Positions 35,010 through 49,093 of a stretch of DNA of 64,000 nt are shown in pieces. Positions within the stretch are counted from its first letter, which is position 1, and each line of letters starts with the position of its first letter. Source of the stretch: Sphingobacteriales bacterium (GTDB lineage Bacteria; Bacteroidota; Bacteroidia; Chitinophagales; Chitinophagaceae); assembly GCA_016185185.1 (NCBI GenBank), contig JACPOD010000023.1, forward strand, positions 1 through 64,000. The letters are read 5' to 3'. A model generated the notes under the pieces. It was not told the DNA's origin. It saw nothing but the letters and a program-made list of their open reading frames with translations, and did not search any database. A program made the translations under genes and the position numbers.

Positions 35010-35293
35010 AGCAGTCGAATTTTCAGTAATTTAATTGATTTCGCTTAAAACAAACTAAGCTGTCAGGAAATCGTTTGCAAATTGGTGTACCGTCAAAAAG
35101 GAATCTATGATGTTACTCAAGGTTGAACAGAATTTAAATCAACAAAACGGCTTTTCGTATATGTTAAAAACAACGTTGTAATATTAACAGATATCCTTAC
35201 TCTTTTACCATAATCTGGCACCTGCTTTGAAATATCTGCAGTAGCTGAAAAGATTCAGCAGCATTGAAAAGGATAATCTTAAAATTTAAAGTC

Positions 35294-35848
35294 ATGAAAA
35301 AAATCTATTTATTATTGGTAGCAGCTTTGTTTGTTACTTTTATTTCTGCGGAAGCACAAAGGGTTATAGTTCAACTGCCATCTAATTACGAGGTGGACAT
35401 AGATGGCCGTTATTACAGTAATAATGAAACGGTGAACAATATATCCTATGGCCAGCATACCGTAAGGCTTTACGAAGTTCGTCCCGGCTTGCTGGGTATT
35501 GGCAAGCGAAGACAACTGGTATCAACTTCAACCTTTGATCTTCGAAACAACGATGTGTCAATAGAAGTGGACAGAAACGGTCAGCTACGGATCTACGATT
35601 CCGGGTACAACAATAATCAGAATGGTAATTGGAATAACGGAAACCGTAATAATAACACGGGTAACGGAAATAATTACCAAAATGGGAACGGAAGAGGAAA
35701 TGGCAAAGGCTATGGTCCATATAATAATCCTGACCGTGGTCATAAATATGGTTTATATAAAAAGAATAAAAATGACCGCCGTGACTGGAATGATGACGAT
35801 GATGACCATGATCACGACCGCCGCGATAACAGGGACAACAGAAATTAA
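35294..35848 (+). CDS. Secreted low-complexity protein, Asn/Gly-rich with Asp/His tail
   Basis: 184 residues from the ATG at 35294 (a frame open to 35264 adds nothing). The signal peptide MKKIYLLLVAALFVTFISAEA precedes a short folded part (about 22-108, VIVQLPSNYEVDIDGRYYSN ... GQHTVRLYEVRPG, similar in feel to a PEGA-like domain). Residues 110-150 are Asn/Gly repeats and the C-terminus is a run of Asp, His and Arg (DDDDDHDHDRRD) that could bind cations. Exported; function unknown. Ends at a strong terminator. Confidence 0.85.
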   Translation: MKKIYLLLVAALFVTFISAEAQRVIVQLPSNYEVDIDGRYYSNNETVNNISYGQHTVRLYEVRPGLLGIGKRRQLVSTSTFDLRNNDVSIEVDRNGQLRIYDSGYNNNQNGNWNNGNRNNNTGNGNNYQNGNGRGNGKGYGPYNNPDRGHKYGLYKKNKNDRRDWNDDDDDHDHDRRDNRDNRN

Positions 35849-35863
35849 TGTGCCATCAATAAG

Positions 35864-35889
35864 AAGCCGCTCAATGGAGCGGCTTTTTT
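35864..35889 (+). terminator. Terminator after the low-complexity secreted protein
   Basis: AAGCCGCTC-AATG-GAGCGGCTT followed by TTTT, 15 bases after the stop. Confidence 0.92.
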
Positions 35890-36012
35890 GTAAACAGGAC
35901 CCTGGGTTAATAATGATTTTCTATAATCATTTTCGTTTTCTTAACAAAAGATGGCCTGATACTTTTAAGTAGTAGTACAGCAACCAGATTTTTAAAAACA
36001 AAAAAAAGAATC

Positions 36013-36486
36013 ATGAAAAAAGGAATTTTTACAATAACAACAGCACTTGTATTTTTAGCAGCCTGTAAAACTTCAAATGTTCAGGAGCCAGAATTCCGCG
36101 ATATTAAAGATGTAAGACTGGTAAATGTTGGAGTGCTCAATACAACTGCCGGAGTTGATCTTATTTATTACAACCCCAATAATTTTGGTGTGGAGCTGGC
36201 AGATGCGAGAGGTGATGTGTATGTGGATGGTCAATACCTTGGAAGGTTTAACCTTAACGACAAGGTTAATATTGGAAAAAGAAAAGAATTTGTTATTCCT
36301 GCATTGGTTAGTGTAGATAATTTGGGATTAATAAAAAATCAAAGAGAAATCTATAAGAAGAAGGAAGTAACAGTAAGGATTGATGGATTTGCAAGGTTGA
36401 AAAAAGCTGGGTTTTCAAAAGAAATCCCGGTAAAATATGAGGGGATGCAGAGCGTTGATAAATTCAGAAGTATTGTTTCTCACTAA
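36013..36486 (+). CDS. LEA type 2 (WHy-like) lipoprotein
   Basis: 157 residues. A lipoprotein signal (FLAAC, Cys18) is followed by a single beta-sandwich domain: VRLVNVGVLNTTAGVDLIYYNPNNFGVEL is the typical 'NPN' motif of LEA_2/WHy proteins, then VYVDGQYLGR. Such domains occur in desiccation and stress proteins; here probably a periplasmic or outer-membrane lipoprotein of unknown role. Monocistronic, convergent with the alpha-2-macroglobulin gene. Confidence 0.87.
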   Translation: MKKGIFTITTALVFLAACKTSNVQEPEFRDIKDVRLVNVGVLNTTAGVDLIYYNPNNFGVELADARGDVYVDGQYLGRFNLNDKVNIGKRKEFVIPALVSVDNLGLIKNQREIYKKKEVTVRIDGFARLKKAGFSKEIPVKYEGMQSVDKFRSIVSH

Positions 36487-36499
36487 TAGAATAATAAAA

Positions 36500-36527
36500 A
36501 ACATCCGCCAGTTGGCGGATGTTTTTT
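36500..36527. terminator. Bidirectional terminator between LEA and alpha-2-macroglobulin genes
   Basis: AACATCCGCC-AGTT-GGCGGATGTT flanked by an A-run and a T-run, so it can stop transcripts from both sides. Confidence 0.9.
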
Positions 36528-36538
36528 AAATAGCATAA

Positions 36539-39500
36539 CTACTGTATCACCCTTATCGTTCCCGCCCCATTATAACTATGGTATTCTCCATTGTATATCG
36601 CATCTGCACTTACCGGTCCCATCTTAAATACTCCCGGCGACACGGCCCGAACTGCATAGTAATACATCTGCTTTTTGTAATACAAATCAGTAAACATATT
36701 AATGCGGTCATCTCTTACATCGAGGATAGGAGTGGAAGCGTCTTTGATCCATTCCATGCCCGGTAAATCTTTGGTGCGGGGATTTTCAATTTCAAAACCG
36801 GCAGGAAGTAAATCGGTAATTACAATATTGTTGACAGTGGTATTGTTAGAACCTTCCAAACTAATCGCCACAATAATCAAATCATTTTGTTTGAAAGTAT
36901 TGTTGGTGATCAATCTTCCATAACGGTCGTAAAACTGTTTACGCACTTTAATGAAATTGTATTCCTGTTTGTAACTGGCACTGATGCCTTCTGCCTGCCA
37001 GAAATAATAGATAGCTCCATTTCCTTTGGTTGATATTTCCACATTGGTTCCGCCGAGTTCTTTTGAGCTGACAGCTAAATCATTGCCTTTGGTTTCTTTT
37101 ACCACTTTGCCGTTTACTTTAACAGATGCAGTAACATCACTGTTATTGGCAGCTCTTGCCATGATGCCGGTTTGATTATTAGTTGGGTAAACATCTAACA
37201 AACAATTCAAAGCAATGGCTTCATCTCTTACATCGCTGTAAAAACTTCCACCGGTTTGTGCCACACTTTCTTCACCGGTGAAACTGGTAGGTAATAACTC
37301 TTTAAATTTATTTTTATCACATGCCATGGCAAATGCCACACTCAGCATATACTTGCTATCCAAACTCAGTAAATCAGGATTGCTCTTATAATAGTTCATG
37401 GCACTTACCTGTGGCTGACCAGCCAATGCCAGCACATATAAACTATAAGCCACTTCTTTCGGTGCAATTTTCTTTTGCTGGTTGCGGTTATAATAATAGC
37501 TGATGGTTTCTTTATTCTTGAGCTTGCCGGTTAAAAAATTCAGCATGGTGCTGAGTAAACTATTGTCCACATCAAAACCGGCTTTCTTCGCTTCGAGTAA
37601 GAAGTGTGCTGAATAAACAGTTGCCCACCAATCAGCTTCACCTTCATCCCACAAAGTAACCGCACCGTTGTATAGTTGCCGCATTTTTATTTTGCGGATG
37701 GCTTCAATGATATTGTAGTTGGCATTTTGTTTATTGCCTTTAAACTTATGCAGCAAATCAGCCATATCACTAAAATATAATTGAGGGAAGGCAGCACTTA
37801 CTGTTTGCTCTGTACATCCATAAGGATATTGTACTAAATAACTCATCTGGTCTGCCACTTGCAGCACTGGTGATTTACTTATTACGAGTTGATAATTGTC
37901 GGATGAAGGAATAAAATCATTCGCTGTAAAGTTGATGTTTTGCGAACTGCCGCCGTTGATACTTCCATAACCTGTAACTTTTTGCAAAGAAGAAGCCGGG
38001 CGAACAGTGATATCCGTTTCGTCTGTGAATTTTTCACCCAATCCATTTACTTCTACTTTTACTTTTCCTGCATTGACTGATGGTAATGCCAATACTTTAA
38101 ATGTTACACGATTCTCAGCATTAGCAGCTAAGCTTACCGATTGTTTATTTCCTCCAACCACCTGCATTGGCCCTTCTACTTTTAATTCAGCATTGGCTGT
38201 TGTTGCTTTTGCTGTAGTATTAGTAATCGTAACCGGAAGTGTTACCGTATCACCCGGACTTAAGAATCTTGGCAAGGCAGTACTCAGCACAATCGGGTCT
38301 GCCACCGTCATGGCTGCATCAGTAGAACCAAAGCTTTCATCTTTATACGCAACTGCTATTAATCTTACTTCGCCACTGAATTGTGGAATATCAAATTCAA
38401 AACTGGCATTACCGATTCCATTGGTTGTTTGAATACCGCTCCAGTAACTCACTAATTTTATCCGGTCGTTACGAATAGGGGTTACTCTTTTTTCCAAATC
38501 ATAACCATCACCACCCGTGCTGCTTAATCTTGCTTTTATCTCTGGTAACAACAACGGATAAATATCATAACCATTTACTTCCAATGCTTTTTTCTGATAA
38601 TAATAGTCGTATGGATTGGGTGTTTTAAAATTTGAAACCTGCAATACACCATTATCCACTGCTGCTAATGTTACTTTACAGTTGGGTGCCGCTTTCACGG
38701 TTACTGTTTGATGTGTTTTGGAACGGACAGATTTTGCTGCTACAATCTGCACATCAATCTTACGGTTCTTGTTATCTACTTTTAAACTTTTATAACCATG
38801 TGCCACCGTCAATGGAATATCACTTACTCCATGTGATTTGAATAAAGTAGCTGTAACATATACATTCGGCAAATATTCATCAGTGAGTTTAATATCCAAT
38901 GATGCATCTCTCTTTTCTACATTTACATACTGGTAAGAAACAATTTTATCTGTTTCAAAAGTTACCAGCATCTTACCTTTGAAAGGTGTTTTGAAATGTA
39001 TAGTAGCTGATTCACCTGAATTGTATTTCTCTTTATCCACTTCAATATCAATATTGCCTTCATTGTTTACTTCAAAAGAATTATTGTCGCCACCCCACCA
39101 GCCATAACTGTAGAATGATTTGCTCACATAAGTAGCCACACCGGGTTTCATAATGCTTACTTCATAATCGCCGGGGGTTCTTGGCGTAAAAGAAAAATTG
39201 TTTTTATCTCCGTTCAACACGATATAGGAATTGTGAACCAGCTTATCCTCCTTCTGTGACTCATAACGGAAATAAGAACCGCTCTTGCTCAATACCGTTC
39301 TGTATTCATGCTTGATAACCTGTACTTCTGCTTTTACATTGCTGGCTGGTTTTTCATCTTTCGTCATAGCCATTAATGGAAACTGTATGGCCTGGTTCAA
39401 TGGATAATAACCATAACCATCATCAGCAATACCATAAAAAATATCCTGCGTGTAAATATCAGAATAAGTCATGCGGTTTACCGGCCGACCTGTTTCATCA

Positions 39501-40522
39501 AACACCGTTGTATAGAAACTGGCCTGTAGCAAGCCCATATTGATATAGGCTGTTGGTACCGCATAGTTTTCAGTAGCATTCCCTTCTGCATCTGTTTTTC
39601 CTTCGTTGGTTTTATCATCAAAGAATGTTTTTTGATTGGCTAAGGAGAAATCAAATTTGTCATAACCTTTCGTACTAAACATTTTTTGACGAACCTGTAT
39701 TTGACATTCATAATTACGATTGGCAGCAGGAGGACCAAAAAAGTTTTGCGCGTTAATGGCCAGGCTGATATTATCACCGGGCACACTATTCGGCTTGCTT
39801 ACTTTGGTAGCTACTTTAATCCTGTCGGGAACAAATTCTTCAATGCTGAAGTTTTTAGACGATAGCAATACATCATTGCTGGTATAAACTTGTAATGCGT
39901 AACTGCCGGTGATAGCCGTTTTGCTGATGTCAACAGACCCTTCACAGCTTCCCTGTTCATTTAATGTTTTGCGTAGCTGTGTCAACTCTTTTCCATTGGG
40001 GAAAAGGAATTTCAACTTCAGCAACATTTCACCGGGGCTCTTCCATTGTTTATCCCGAACGATGACAGAAAAATGTACCCGTTCACCCGGACGATAAATA
40101 TCTCTTTCCGGATATATGAATGCATCTAATCCTGATGGATTCGTTCTTTTGCCACCTACATCAAAGCGACTTGTCCCAACTTCGGTACTGCTGAAAGGCA
40201 TATAGTTAAAATCATCAGCAGTTTTTGCAATCACCATTGCCGGTTTAAAACCTCTGAATTCTTTTTTAGTGTATGCTATTTCGGCCACACCATCACCATT
40301 AGTATTGCCCACACCAATCACCTGGTTATTGTAACCATATGCTGTTACGGATGCAGAGGCAATTGGCTGCGTTGTTTTAATACTGTTGGCAAAAACAACC
40401 AGTTTGTCTTTACCCTCTTTTGCAATTAAACCAATATCACTTACGCTGAGGAAACGGCTGTCACGAACTGATGCCGAAACTATCTCCATATCAGTATAAA
40501 CAACCACCACAATCCAAAACAC
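36539..40522 (-). CDS. Alpha-2-macroglobulin family protein, probably 5'-truncated
   Basis: 1327 residues from a GTG at 40522. Recognisable parts are an MG2-like domain with IYPERDIYRPGERVHFSVIVRD (about 138-160), the bait-region-like middle, an A2M domain (SYWSGIQTTNGIGNASFEFD), the thioester motif YGCTEQT with Cys903, and the helical thioester-domain repeats, ending in a receptor-like domain. Relatives of this type in Bacteroidota are about 1800-1900 residues with a signal peptide and several N-terminal domains; here the frame starts in the middle of a domain (VVYTDMEIVSASVRDSRFLS) with no signal peptide and directly behind a terminator hairpin. It would be a periplasmic or surface protease trap if intact; this copy may not be exported. 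May be annotated as a pseudogene. Confidence 0.85.
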   Translation of the reverse strand: MFWIVVVVYTDMEIVSASVRDSRFLSVSDIGLIAKEGKDKLVVFANSIKTTQPIASASVTAYGYNNQVIGVGNTNGDGVAEIAYTKKEFRGFKPAMVIAKTADDFNYMPFSSTEVGTSRFDVGGKRTNPSGLDAFIYPERDIYRPGERVHFSVIVRDKQWKSPGEMLLKLKFLFPNGKELTQLRKTLNEQGSCEGSVDISKTAITGSYALQVYTSNDVLLSSKNFSIEEFVPDRIKVATKVSKPNSVPGDNISLAINAQNFFGPPAANRNYECQIQVRQKMFSTKGYDKFDFSLANQKTFFDDKTNEGKTDAEGNATENYAVPTAYINMGLLQASFYTTVFDETGRPVNRMTYSDIYTQDIFYGIADDGYGYYPLNQAIQFPLMAMTKDEKPASNVKAEVQVIKHEYRTVLSKSGSYFRYESQKEDKLVHNSYIVLNGDKNNFSFTPRTPGDYEVSIMKPGVATYVSKSFYSYGWWGGDNNSFEVNNEGNIDIEVDKEKYNSGESATIHFKTPFKGKMLVTFETDKIVSYQYVNVEKRDASLDIKLTDEYLPNVYVTATLFKSHGVSDIPLTVAHGYKSLKVDNKNRKIDVQIVAAKSVRSKTHQTVTVKAAPNCKVTLAAVDNGVLQVSNFKTPNPYDYYYQKKALEVNGYDIYPLLLPEIKARLSSTGGDGYDLEKRVTPIRNDRIKLVSYWSGIQTTNGIGNASFEFDIPQFSGEVRLIAVAYKDESFGSTDAAMTVADPIVLSTALPRFLSPGDTVTLPVTITNTTAKATTANAELKVEGPMQVVGGNKQSVSLAANAENRVTFKVLALPSVNAGKVKVEVNGLGEKFTDETDITVRPASSLQKVTGYGSINGGSSQNINFTANDFIPSSDNYQLVISKSPVLQVADQMSYLVQYPYGCTEQTVSAAFPQLYFSDMADLLHKFKGNKQNANYNIIEAIRKIKMRQLYNGAVTLWDEGEADWWATVYSAHFLLEAKKAGFDVDNSLLSTMLNFLTGKLKNKETISYYYNRNQQKKIAPKEVAYSLYVLALAGQPQVSAMNYYKSNPDLLSLDSKYMLSVAFAMACDKNKFKELLPTSFTGEESVAQTGGSFYSDVRDEAIALNCLLDVYPTNNQTGIMARAANNSDVTASVKVNGKVVKETKGNDLAVSSKELGGTNVEISTKGNGAIYYFWQAEGISASYKQEYNFIKVRKQFYDRYGRLITNNTFKQNDLIIVAISLEGSNNTTVNNIVITDLLPAGFEIENPRTKDLPGMEWIKDASTPILDVRDDRINMFTDLYYKKQMYYYAVRAVSPGVFKMGPVSADAIYNGEYHSYNGAGTIRVIQ

Positions 40523-40523
40523 A

Positions 40524-40550
40524 AAAAGGCTTGCAGAATGCAGGCCTTTT
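40524..40550 (-). terminator. Terminator-like hairpin abutting the truncated alpha-2-macroglobulin frame
   Basis: Minus-strand AAAAGGCCTGCA-TTC-TGCAAGCCTTTT then TGTG. It lies two bases upstream of the GTG start, so it belongs to whatever was transcribed before, not to this gene. The stretch 40551-40790 holds no gene that I can support; it has an EcoRI-type palindrome CCCGAATTCGGG (40623-40634) and a second GAATTCGGGCT at 40644. Confidence 0.7.
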
Positions 40551-40791
40551 CTTTTACAAACTTAAAGTATCAGTGAACAAAAGTTAAGACTACAGTAGTA
40601 ATAAAGCCCAATCAGGAAACCACCCGAATTCGGGCTGTATATCGAATTCGGGCTCCTTTTCATTGTGAATTTTATCTTGAGGCAACGAAGGATTCTTTTG
40701 CCCACCCAAAAGAAAGTAAATAGAGACCATAAATTATAGGAAATCCCAAAAAACAGAAAGAAGCAGCAATACAAGACTTATACAAAATAAA

Positions 40792-40817
40792 AATGCCCCA
40801 GATAAATCTGAGGCATT
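40792..40817 (-). terminator. rRNA operon terminator
   Basis: Minus-strand AATGCCTCAGAT-TT-ATCTGGGGCATT (one mismatch) followed by TTTATTTTG, immediately after the 5S gene. Confidence 0.9.
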
Positions 40818-40824
40818 CAATGAA

Positions 40825-40936
<112 letters not shown>

Positions 40937-41115
40937 GAAAATAAACGCTGAACGCTTTAGGCTAAATGCCAAACGCAGAGATGCGTTTTGCGTTATGCGT
41001 TACGCTTTTGGCGTAAATAAAATTACATATTGGGAATTGTAAATGAAGAGTAACGGTTTTACGTCTTCCAATAGAAGATGGTTTATTACTGGAATGAGTA
41101 CCATATAATAAAAAA

Positions 41116-44003
<2,888 letters not shown>

Positions 44004-44164
44004 TTGCCGTTACTCGTCATTTACAATTTTTACAACTATTTGATTAGTTTATCCCAATATGTCAAAGAACTTTGTTCAAATGCATTTAGCAAATGAAAGA
44101 AGTTGATGTTTGGAGTACGAGTCCAACAGGCCCATGCCTACATCAATATTTTTAAGATCTTTTG

Positions 44165-44238
44165 TGGAGGATATCGGAGTCGAACCGATGACCCTCTGCG
44201 TGCAAGGCAGATGCTCTAGCCAACTGAGCTAACCCCCC
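44165..44238 (-). tRNA. tRNA-Ala (anticodon TGC)
   Basis: A cloverleaf of 74 bases: acceptor start GGGGGGT, D arm GCTCAGTTGGCTAGAGC, anticodon loop CTTGCAC with TGC, T loop GGTTCGACTCC, acceptor end ATCCTCC plus A. The 3' CCA is not encoded. It lies in the 16S-23S spacer. Confidence 0.95.
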
Positions 44239-44289
44239 AAATTATTTGGCTGTTAGCTTGCAGCTTGTAGCTTTAAGCTTGCAGCTTTT

Positions 44290-44367
44290 TGGTAGACCCG
44301 ACCAGATTTGAACTGGTGACCCCTACATTATCAGTGTAGTGCTCTAACCAGGCTGAGCTACGGATCT
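44290..44367 (-). tRNA. tRNA-Ile (anticodon GAT)
   Basis: Acceptor AGATCCG pairs with CGGGTCT (one G-T wobble); D arm GCTCAGCCTGGTTAGAGC; anticodon loop CTGATAA with GAT; T loop GTTCAAATC. The terminal CCA is encoded, unlike in the neighbouring tRNA-Ala. The 51-base gap between the two tRNAs carries AGCTTGCAGC-like repeats. Confidence 0.95.
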
Positions 44368-44465
44368 GTGATTGTAGCCCCTTTTTATCGGGTTACTCAA
44401 AAAATAAAGAGCAAAAATTGAAAGTATTTGGAAACAATAACTAAAAAGGATTTAGCAATCTCTAA

Positions 44466-45998
<1,533 letters not shown>

Positions 45999-46163
45999 AT
46001 GAGTTTTGATACTGACTAATTAATTTCATCGGAAATCAACTTGTCAAATCGAATGTATTTGTCGCTAATAAACCTTACCGTAAATCATTGATTTACGTGT
46101 TACTGTTTCCAAACTTTCAAAGATCTTTCGGCTTTATTTTGCCGCCGTTTTTGAAACGGAGTG

Positions 46164-46194
46164 CAAAGGTAAGAGCCTTTATAATTCAATCAAA
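46164..46194 (-). promoter_or_regulatory. rRNA promoter P1 (gene-proximal)
   Basis: Minus strand TTTTG, 19 bases, TACCTTTG, then CACTCCG. It is about 165 bases upstream of the 16S 5' end. Confidence 0.8.
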
Positions 46195-46277
46195 ATTTTT
46201 GTTGATTTATTTCGAAATTTTTTCTTCAGAAAAACCAAAATATTTTGAAGAGCTATTGCTATTTTTTTAGCGGACTG

Positions 46278-46308
46278 CAAAGATAGGGTGATGACGATTC
46301 TCCACAAA
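46278..46308 (-). promoter_or_regulatory. rRNA promoter P2
   Basis: Minus strand TTTG (46308-46305), exactly 19 bases, TATCTTTG (46285-46278), then CAGTCCGCT. 114 bases upstream of P1. Confidence 0.82.
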
Positions 46309-46397
46309 CTTTTAATCTCTCTTTTTTATCAACAACCACTTCTTTTTCACTGCAATCACACTCAAAGAACTGTGCCGTTTTTTTGTAAAGCGGGCCG

Positions 46398-46428
46398 CAA
46401 AGATAGGCAGGGATTAATTGCATCCAAA
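46398..46428 (-). promoter_or_regulatory. rRNA promoter P3 (distal)
   Basis: Minus strand TTTG, exactly 19 bases, TATCTTTG (46405-46398), then CGGCCCGCT. 120 bases upstream of P2. Confidence 0.82.
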
Positions 46429-46457
46429 TGTTTTTTAAACAAATGTTTGCCCAAAGT

Positions 46458-46488
46458 CATGAAACCCTTAATGACAAAGGGTTTCATG
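46458..46488 (-). terminator. Hairpin between truA and the rRNA promoters
   Basis: CATGAAACCCTT and AAGGGTTTCATG form a perfect 12-pair stem with a seven-base loop. There is no T-run, so it may be a weak terminator, a processing site or an operator separating truA from the rRNA promoters. Confidence 0.5.
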
Positions 46489-46548
46489 AATAAATATTTT
46501 TTTTAGATTATATGTTTAAGCCCCAAAAAAAGAATAAAAAATCACATT

Positions 46549-47283
46549 TTAAGGTAGGGGGTAGTTTACTTTAACTAAAAGTAATCCATGGCCAGGAACA
46601 GAAAAATTTGCTTTTGAGCAATCTTTGGCTTCAATTACAGATCGAAAATCATCAATTGTTATCTTCTCCCGACCTACCTGAAGCATTGTACCTACTAAAC
46701 CACGTACCATCCCTCTTAAAAAACGGTTTGCTTTAACTTTATAAATTAATAATTCCCCATCTTTTACCCATTCGCTATTGATTACTACACAATTAAAAGA
46801 TTGAACCTGCGTATTTCGTTTTGAGAAAGTAGTAAAATCATTGTATTCAGGAATAATGGAAGCAGCTCTTTGTAATAATTCAAAATTTAGAGAATACGGA
46901 TAATAATATGCCTGATTGTTAATAAAAGGGTCTTTAAACTGGTATATAGAATATTTATATTCTCTGCTAATGGCATCGAATCGGCTATGAGCTGCCTGGG
47001 TCGTTAATTCAATATTTTTAATGACAATATCTGGAGGCAGAATAGCATTAAGATTATAAATTATGTTCACATTAACTTCGAGTTCAGTGTCGAAGTGGAA
47101 AAAATTCTGAAGGGCATGCACACCAGTATCAGTCCTTGAAGAACCTGTAAGCTTTATTTCTTGTTTAAAGAATATTTGCAGCGCTTTTTCTACTTCTGAC
47201 TGGATTGTTTGTGCATTATCCTGAATTTGAAATCCTGCGTAGTTTTTCCCATTATATGCTACCTCAATAAAATAACGGCTCAT
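46549..47283 (-). CDS. truA: tRNA pseudouridine synthase A
   Basis: 244 residues, full length. The catalytic Asp52 lies in GSSRTDTGVHALQNFFHFD, the TruA signature; the N-terminal MSRYFIEVAYNGKNYAGFQ and the later NRFLRGMVRGLVGTMLQVG motif are typical. It modifies U38-U40 in the anticodon stem of several tRNAs. It follows the DUF4476 gene by 28 bases on the same strand and reads toward the rRNA operon. Confidence 0.96.
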   Translation of the reverse strand: MSRYFIEVAYNGKNYAGFQIQDNAQTIQSEVEKALQIFFKQEIKLTGSSRTDTGVHALQNFFHFDTELEVNVNIIYNLNAILPPDIVIKNIELTTQAAHSRFDAISREYKYSIYQFKDPFINNQAYYYPYSLNFELLQRAASIIPEYNDFTTFSKRNTQVQSFNCVVINSEWVKDGELLIYKVKANRFLRGMVRGLVGTMLQVGREKITIDDFRSVIEAKDCSKANFSVPGHGLLLVKVNYPLP

Positions 47284-47311
47284 GCTTGTTGCTTACTTTA
47301 AAAGTAGCCAA

Positions 47312-48853
47312 TTAGTTTTTAATCATTGCCCTGAAACGGTTGATATAATATTCTTCTGTTAACAATGATGATAGTTGCTTAAAATTATCTGTATCGTAAA
47401 CATAGGGATATGCTGCATCCAAAAACTTATACCTGCCATTATCTTTTAAAAAGAGGACGCACAGGTTTTTTACCTGATCTGTAGTGAAACACCTGGTTTT
47501 AAATATTTTTCTGGCAGCGGAAACCATATCATCATCATTTTCTTCAGCTACCATTTTTTTTCGCAGACCCATAAAGTCTTTTTCTGTAGCCATATTCTTA
47601 CAATCTGAATTCACCATTATCACTTTCGAACTTTCTTTTATTATCTCTTTTTCTGGCACCTTTTCTATTTTCAACTCCTCAATTGGCTTTTCTTTTTCAA
47701 CTATTTTTTCAAGTTGTTGCCCAATTGCATTTGAATCAACTCCTTTTGCAATAGAATCCTTTTTTATAAGTTCAATTATTGCCGGCACACTGGCCTTTTT
47801 GGATGTATCAACAATTATATCAATAAATTTTGGCTCCTCTTTGGATGATGATTTAATCGAGTCTTTATTCCTTTCCTGGTTTATTACTAAAGGTTTTATT
47901 TCAATTTTCTCTTTTCTTATGGAAAGATTGATCGTATCCTTTTCGCCTGTTTTTTCTTCTGCTATATATATATAGTCATAGCTTTCTGTATTTTCATTTG
48001 TAGCAAAAAGGCTTATTGCAGCTCTGGGGGTTATAATTTCTGACTGTGTACTAACTTCCTTCGTTTTAACAATTGGCTTGATTTCATTTGTGATTTCTGA
48101 TTTTAGTGTATCAGTATGCATTTCGTCAGCCTTATTTATCCCTTGCGTTAAAGGCCTATCTTCAACTTTAGCTACAGCAAAAACAGAATCAGTTTTTTTT
48201 GATTCATTTAAATTGGCAGTTTTTAAATCAGATTTATTCTCTTTTTGCGCAGACTTTATTACAGGCTTTTCCTGTTGTTTATCAACCTTAGCAGTAATTG
48301 AATCAACTACAGGTTTAACAGCCTCTTCTTTCTTAATAACAGGTGGAGGCAAAGGCTTTTCTACAGCAATATTTTTAACCGTTGAATCTTTAGTGACCTG
48401 AACCAGTAAATCGCCAAAAGGACTCTTTACCTCTTCCACTTTAGACGAATTAACAACAGCGGTAGTACTTACAGCTTCTTTTGCCGGGTTTACAATTTCT
48501 TTGGTTGCATAAACAACAGCTAAAGTTTGTAAATTGTACAACCCCCAGCCCTTATCACCAAACTCCTTCAATAAATACCCCGCATCTTTGCTTCCATTAA
48601 ATGTTATCAAAAAAGATTGTTCCGGGTAAAGATTCCTGGGAAAACCAATCACAAAACTGATTTGCGGTTCCTGAATTTTAGAAAGTATAAGATAGCCTGT
48701 AGTGGAAGAACTCCACACTTTATTATTCCACTTTATATAAAAGGGTTGTTTATTATCAGTTTGTATATAAGCAAATCGGTTAACTTGCTGGGTATAGGTT
48801 AGCTTAAATGCAAAAACATTAACCAGGAAACAAAACAAGATTTTTCGCATCAT
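47312..48853 (-). CDS. Secreted DUF4476 protein with long low-complexity middle
   Basis: 513 residues. A signal peptide (about 1-21, ending KLTYTQ) leads into an N-terminal beta-rich part (FAYIQTDNKQPFYIKWNNKVW, residues 25-120) that resembles the usual start of DUF4476 proteins. Residues about 125-400 are Lys/Glu/Ser/Thr-rich and repetitive in character, likely disordered. The last 90 residues (DDDMVSAARKIFKTRCFTTDQV ... YYINRFRAMIKN, split here) are a DUF4476 domain. Exported; function unknown. The Lys/Glu-rich linker is much longer than in most relatives I recall. Confidence 0.82.
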   Translation of the reverse strand: MMRKILFCFLVNVFAFKLTYTQQVNRFAYIQTDNKQPFYIKWNNKVWSSSTTGYLILSKIQEPQISFVIGFPRNLYPEQSFLITFNGSKDAGYLLKEFGDKGWGLYNLQTLAVVYATKEIVNPAKEAVSTTAVVNSSKVEEVKSPFGDLLVQVTKDSTVKNIAVEKPLPPPVIKKEEAVKPVVDSITAKVDKQQEKPVIKSAQKENKSDLKTANLNESKKTDSVFAVAKVEDRPLTQGINKADEMHTDTLKSEITNEIKPIVKTKEVSTQSEIITPRAAISLFATNENTESYDYIYIAEEKTGEKDTINLSIRKEKIEIKPLVINQERNKDSIKSSSKEEPKFIDIIVDTSKKASVPAIIELIKKDSIAKGVDSNAIGQQLEKIVEKEKPIEELKIEKVPEKEIIKESSKVIMVNSDCKNMATEKDFMGLRKKMVAEENDDDMVSAARKIFKTRCFTTDQVKNLCVLFLKDNGRYKFLDAAYPYVYDTDNFKQLSSLLTEEYYINRFRAMIKN

Positions 48854-49093
48854 TTTAATAATATACTGTTTAAAGACAAAGCTACCTTTTTTTCCAATCT
48901 ATTTTGAAATGCAATAAATTTTATCAGCGATTCTTTATTTATTCAACGGACAAACAGACCCAGAGCTGACCATCGCCAATATTGTTACAATAACCGTCTT
49001 TCATTCTTAATATAAACCCATTTAAAAATCCACTACCCCATTTTAGAAAATAATACCATGCTATATAATATCTTTACGCCTCAAAATTTATAA

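Noticed and set aside
40562-40774. 70-residue frame between the 5S gene and the alpha-2-macroglobulin gene
   Set aside because: No start context, no recognisable domain and it crosses palindromes; treated as non-coding.
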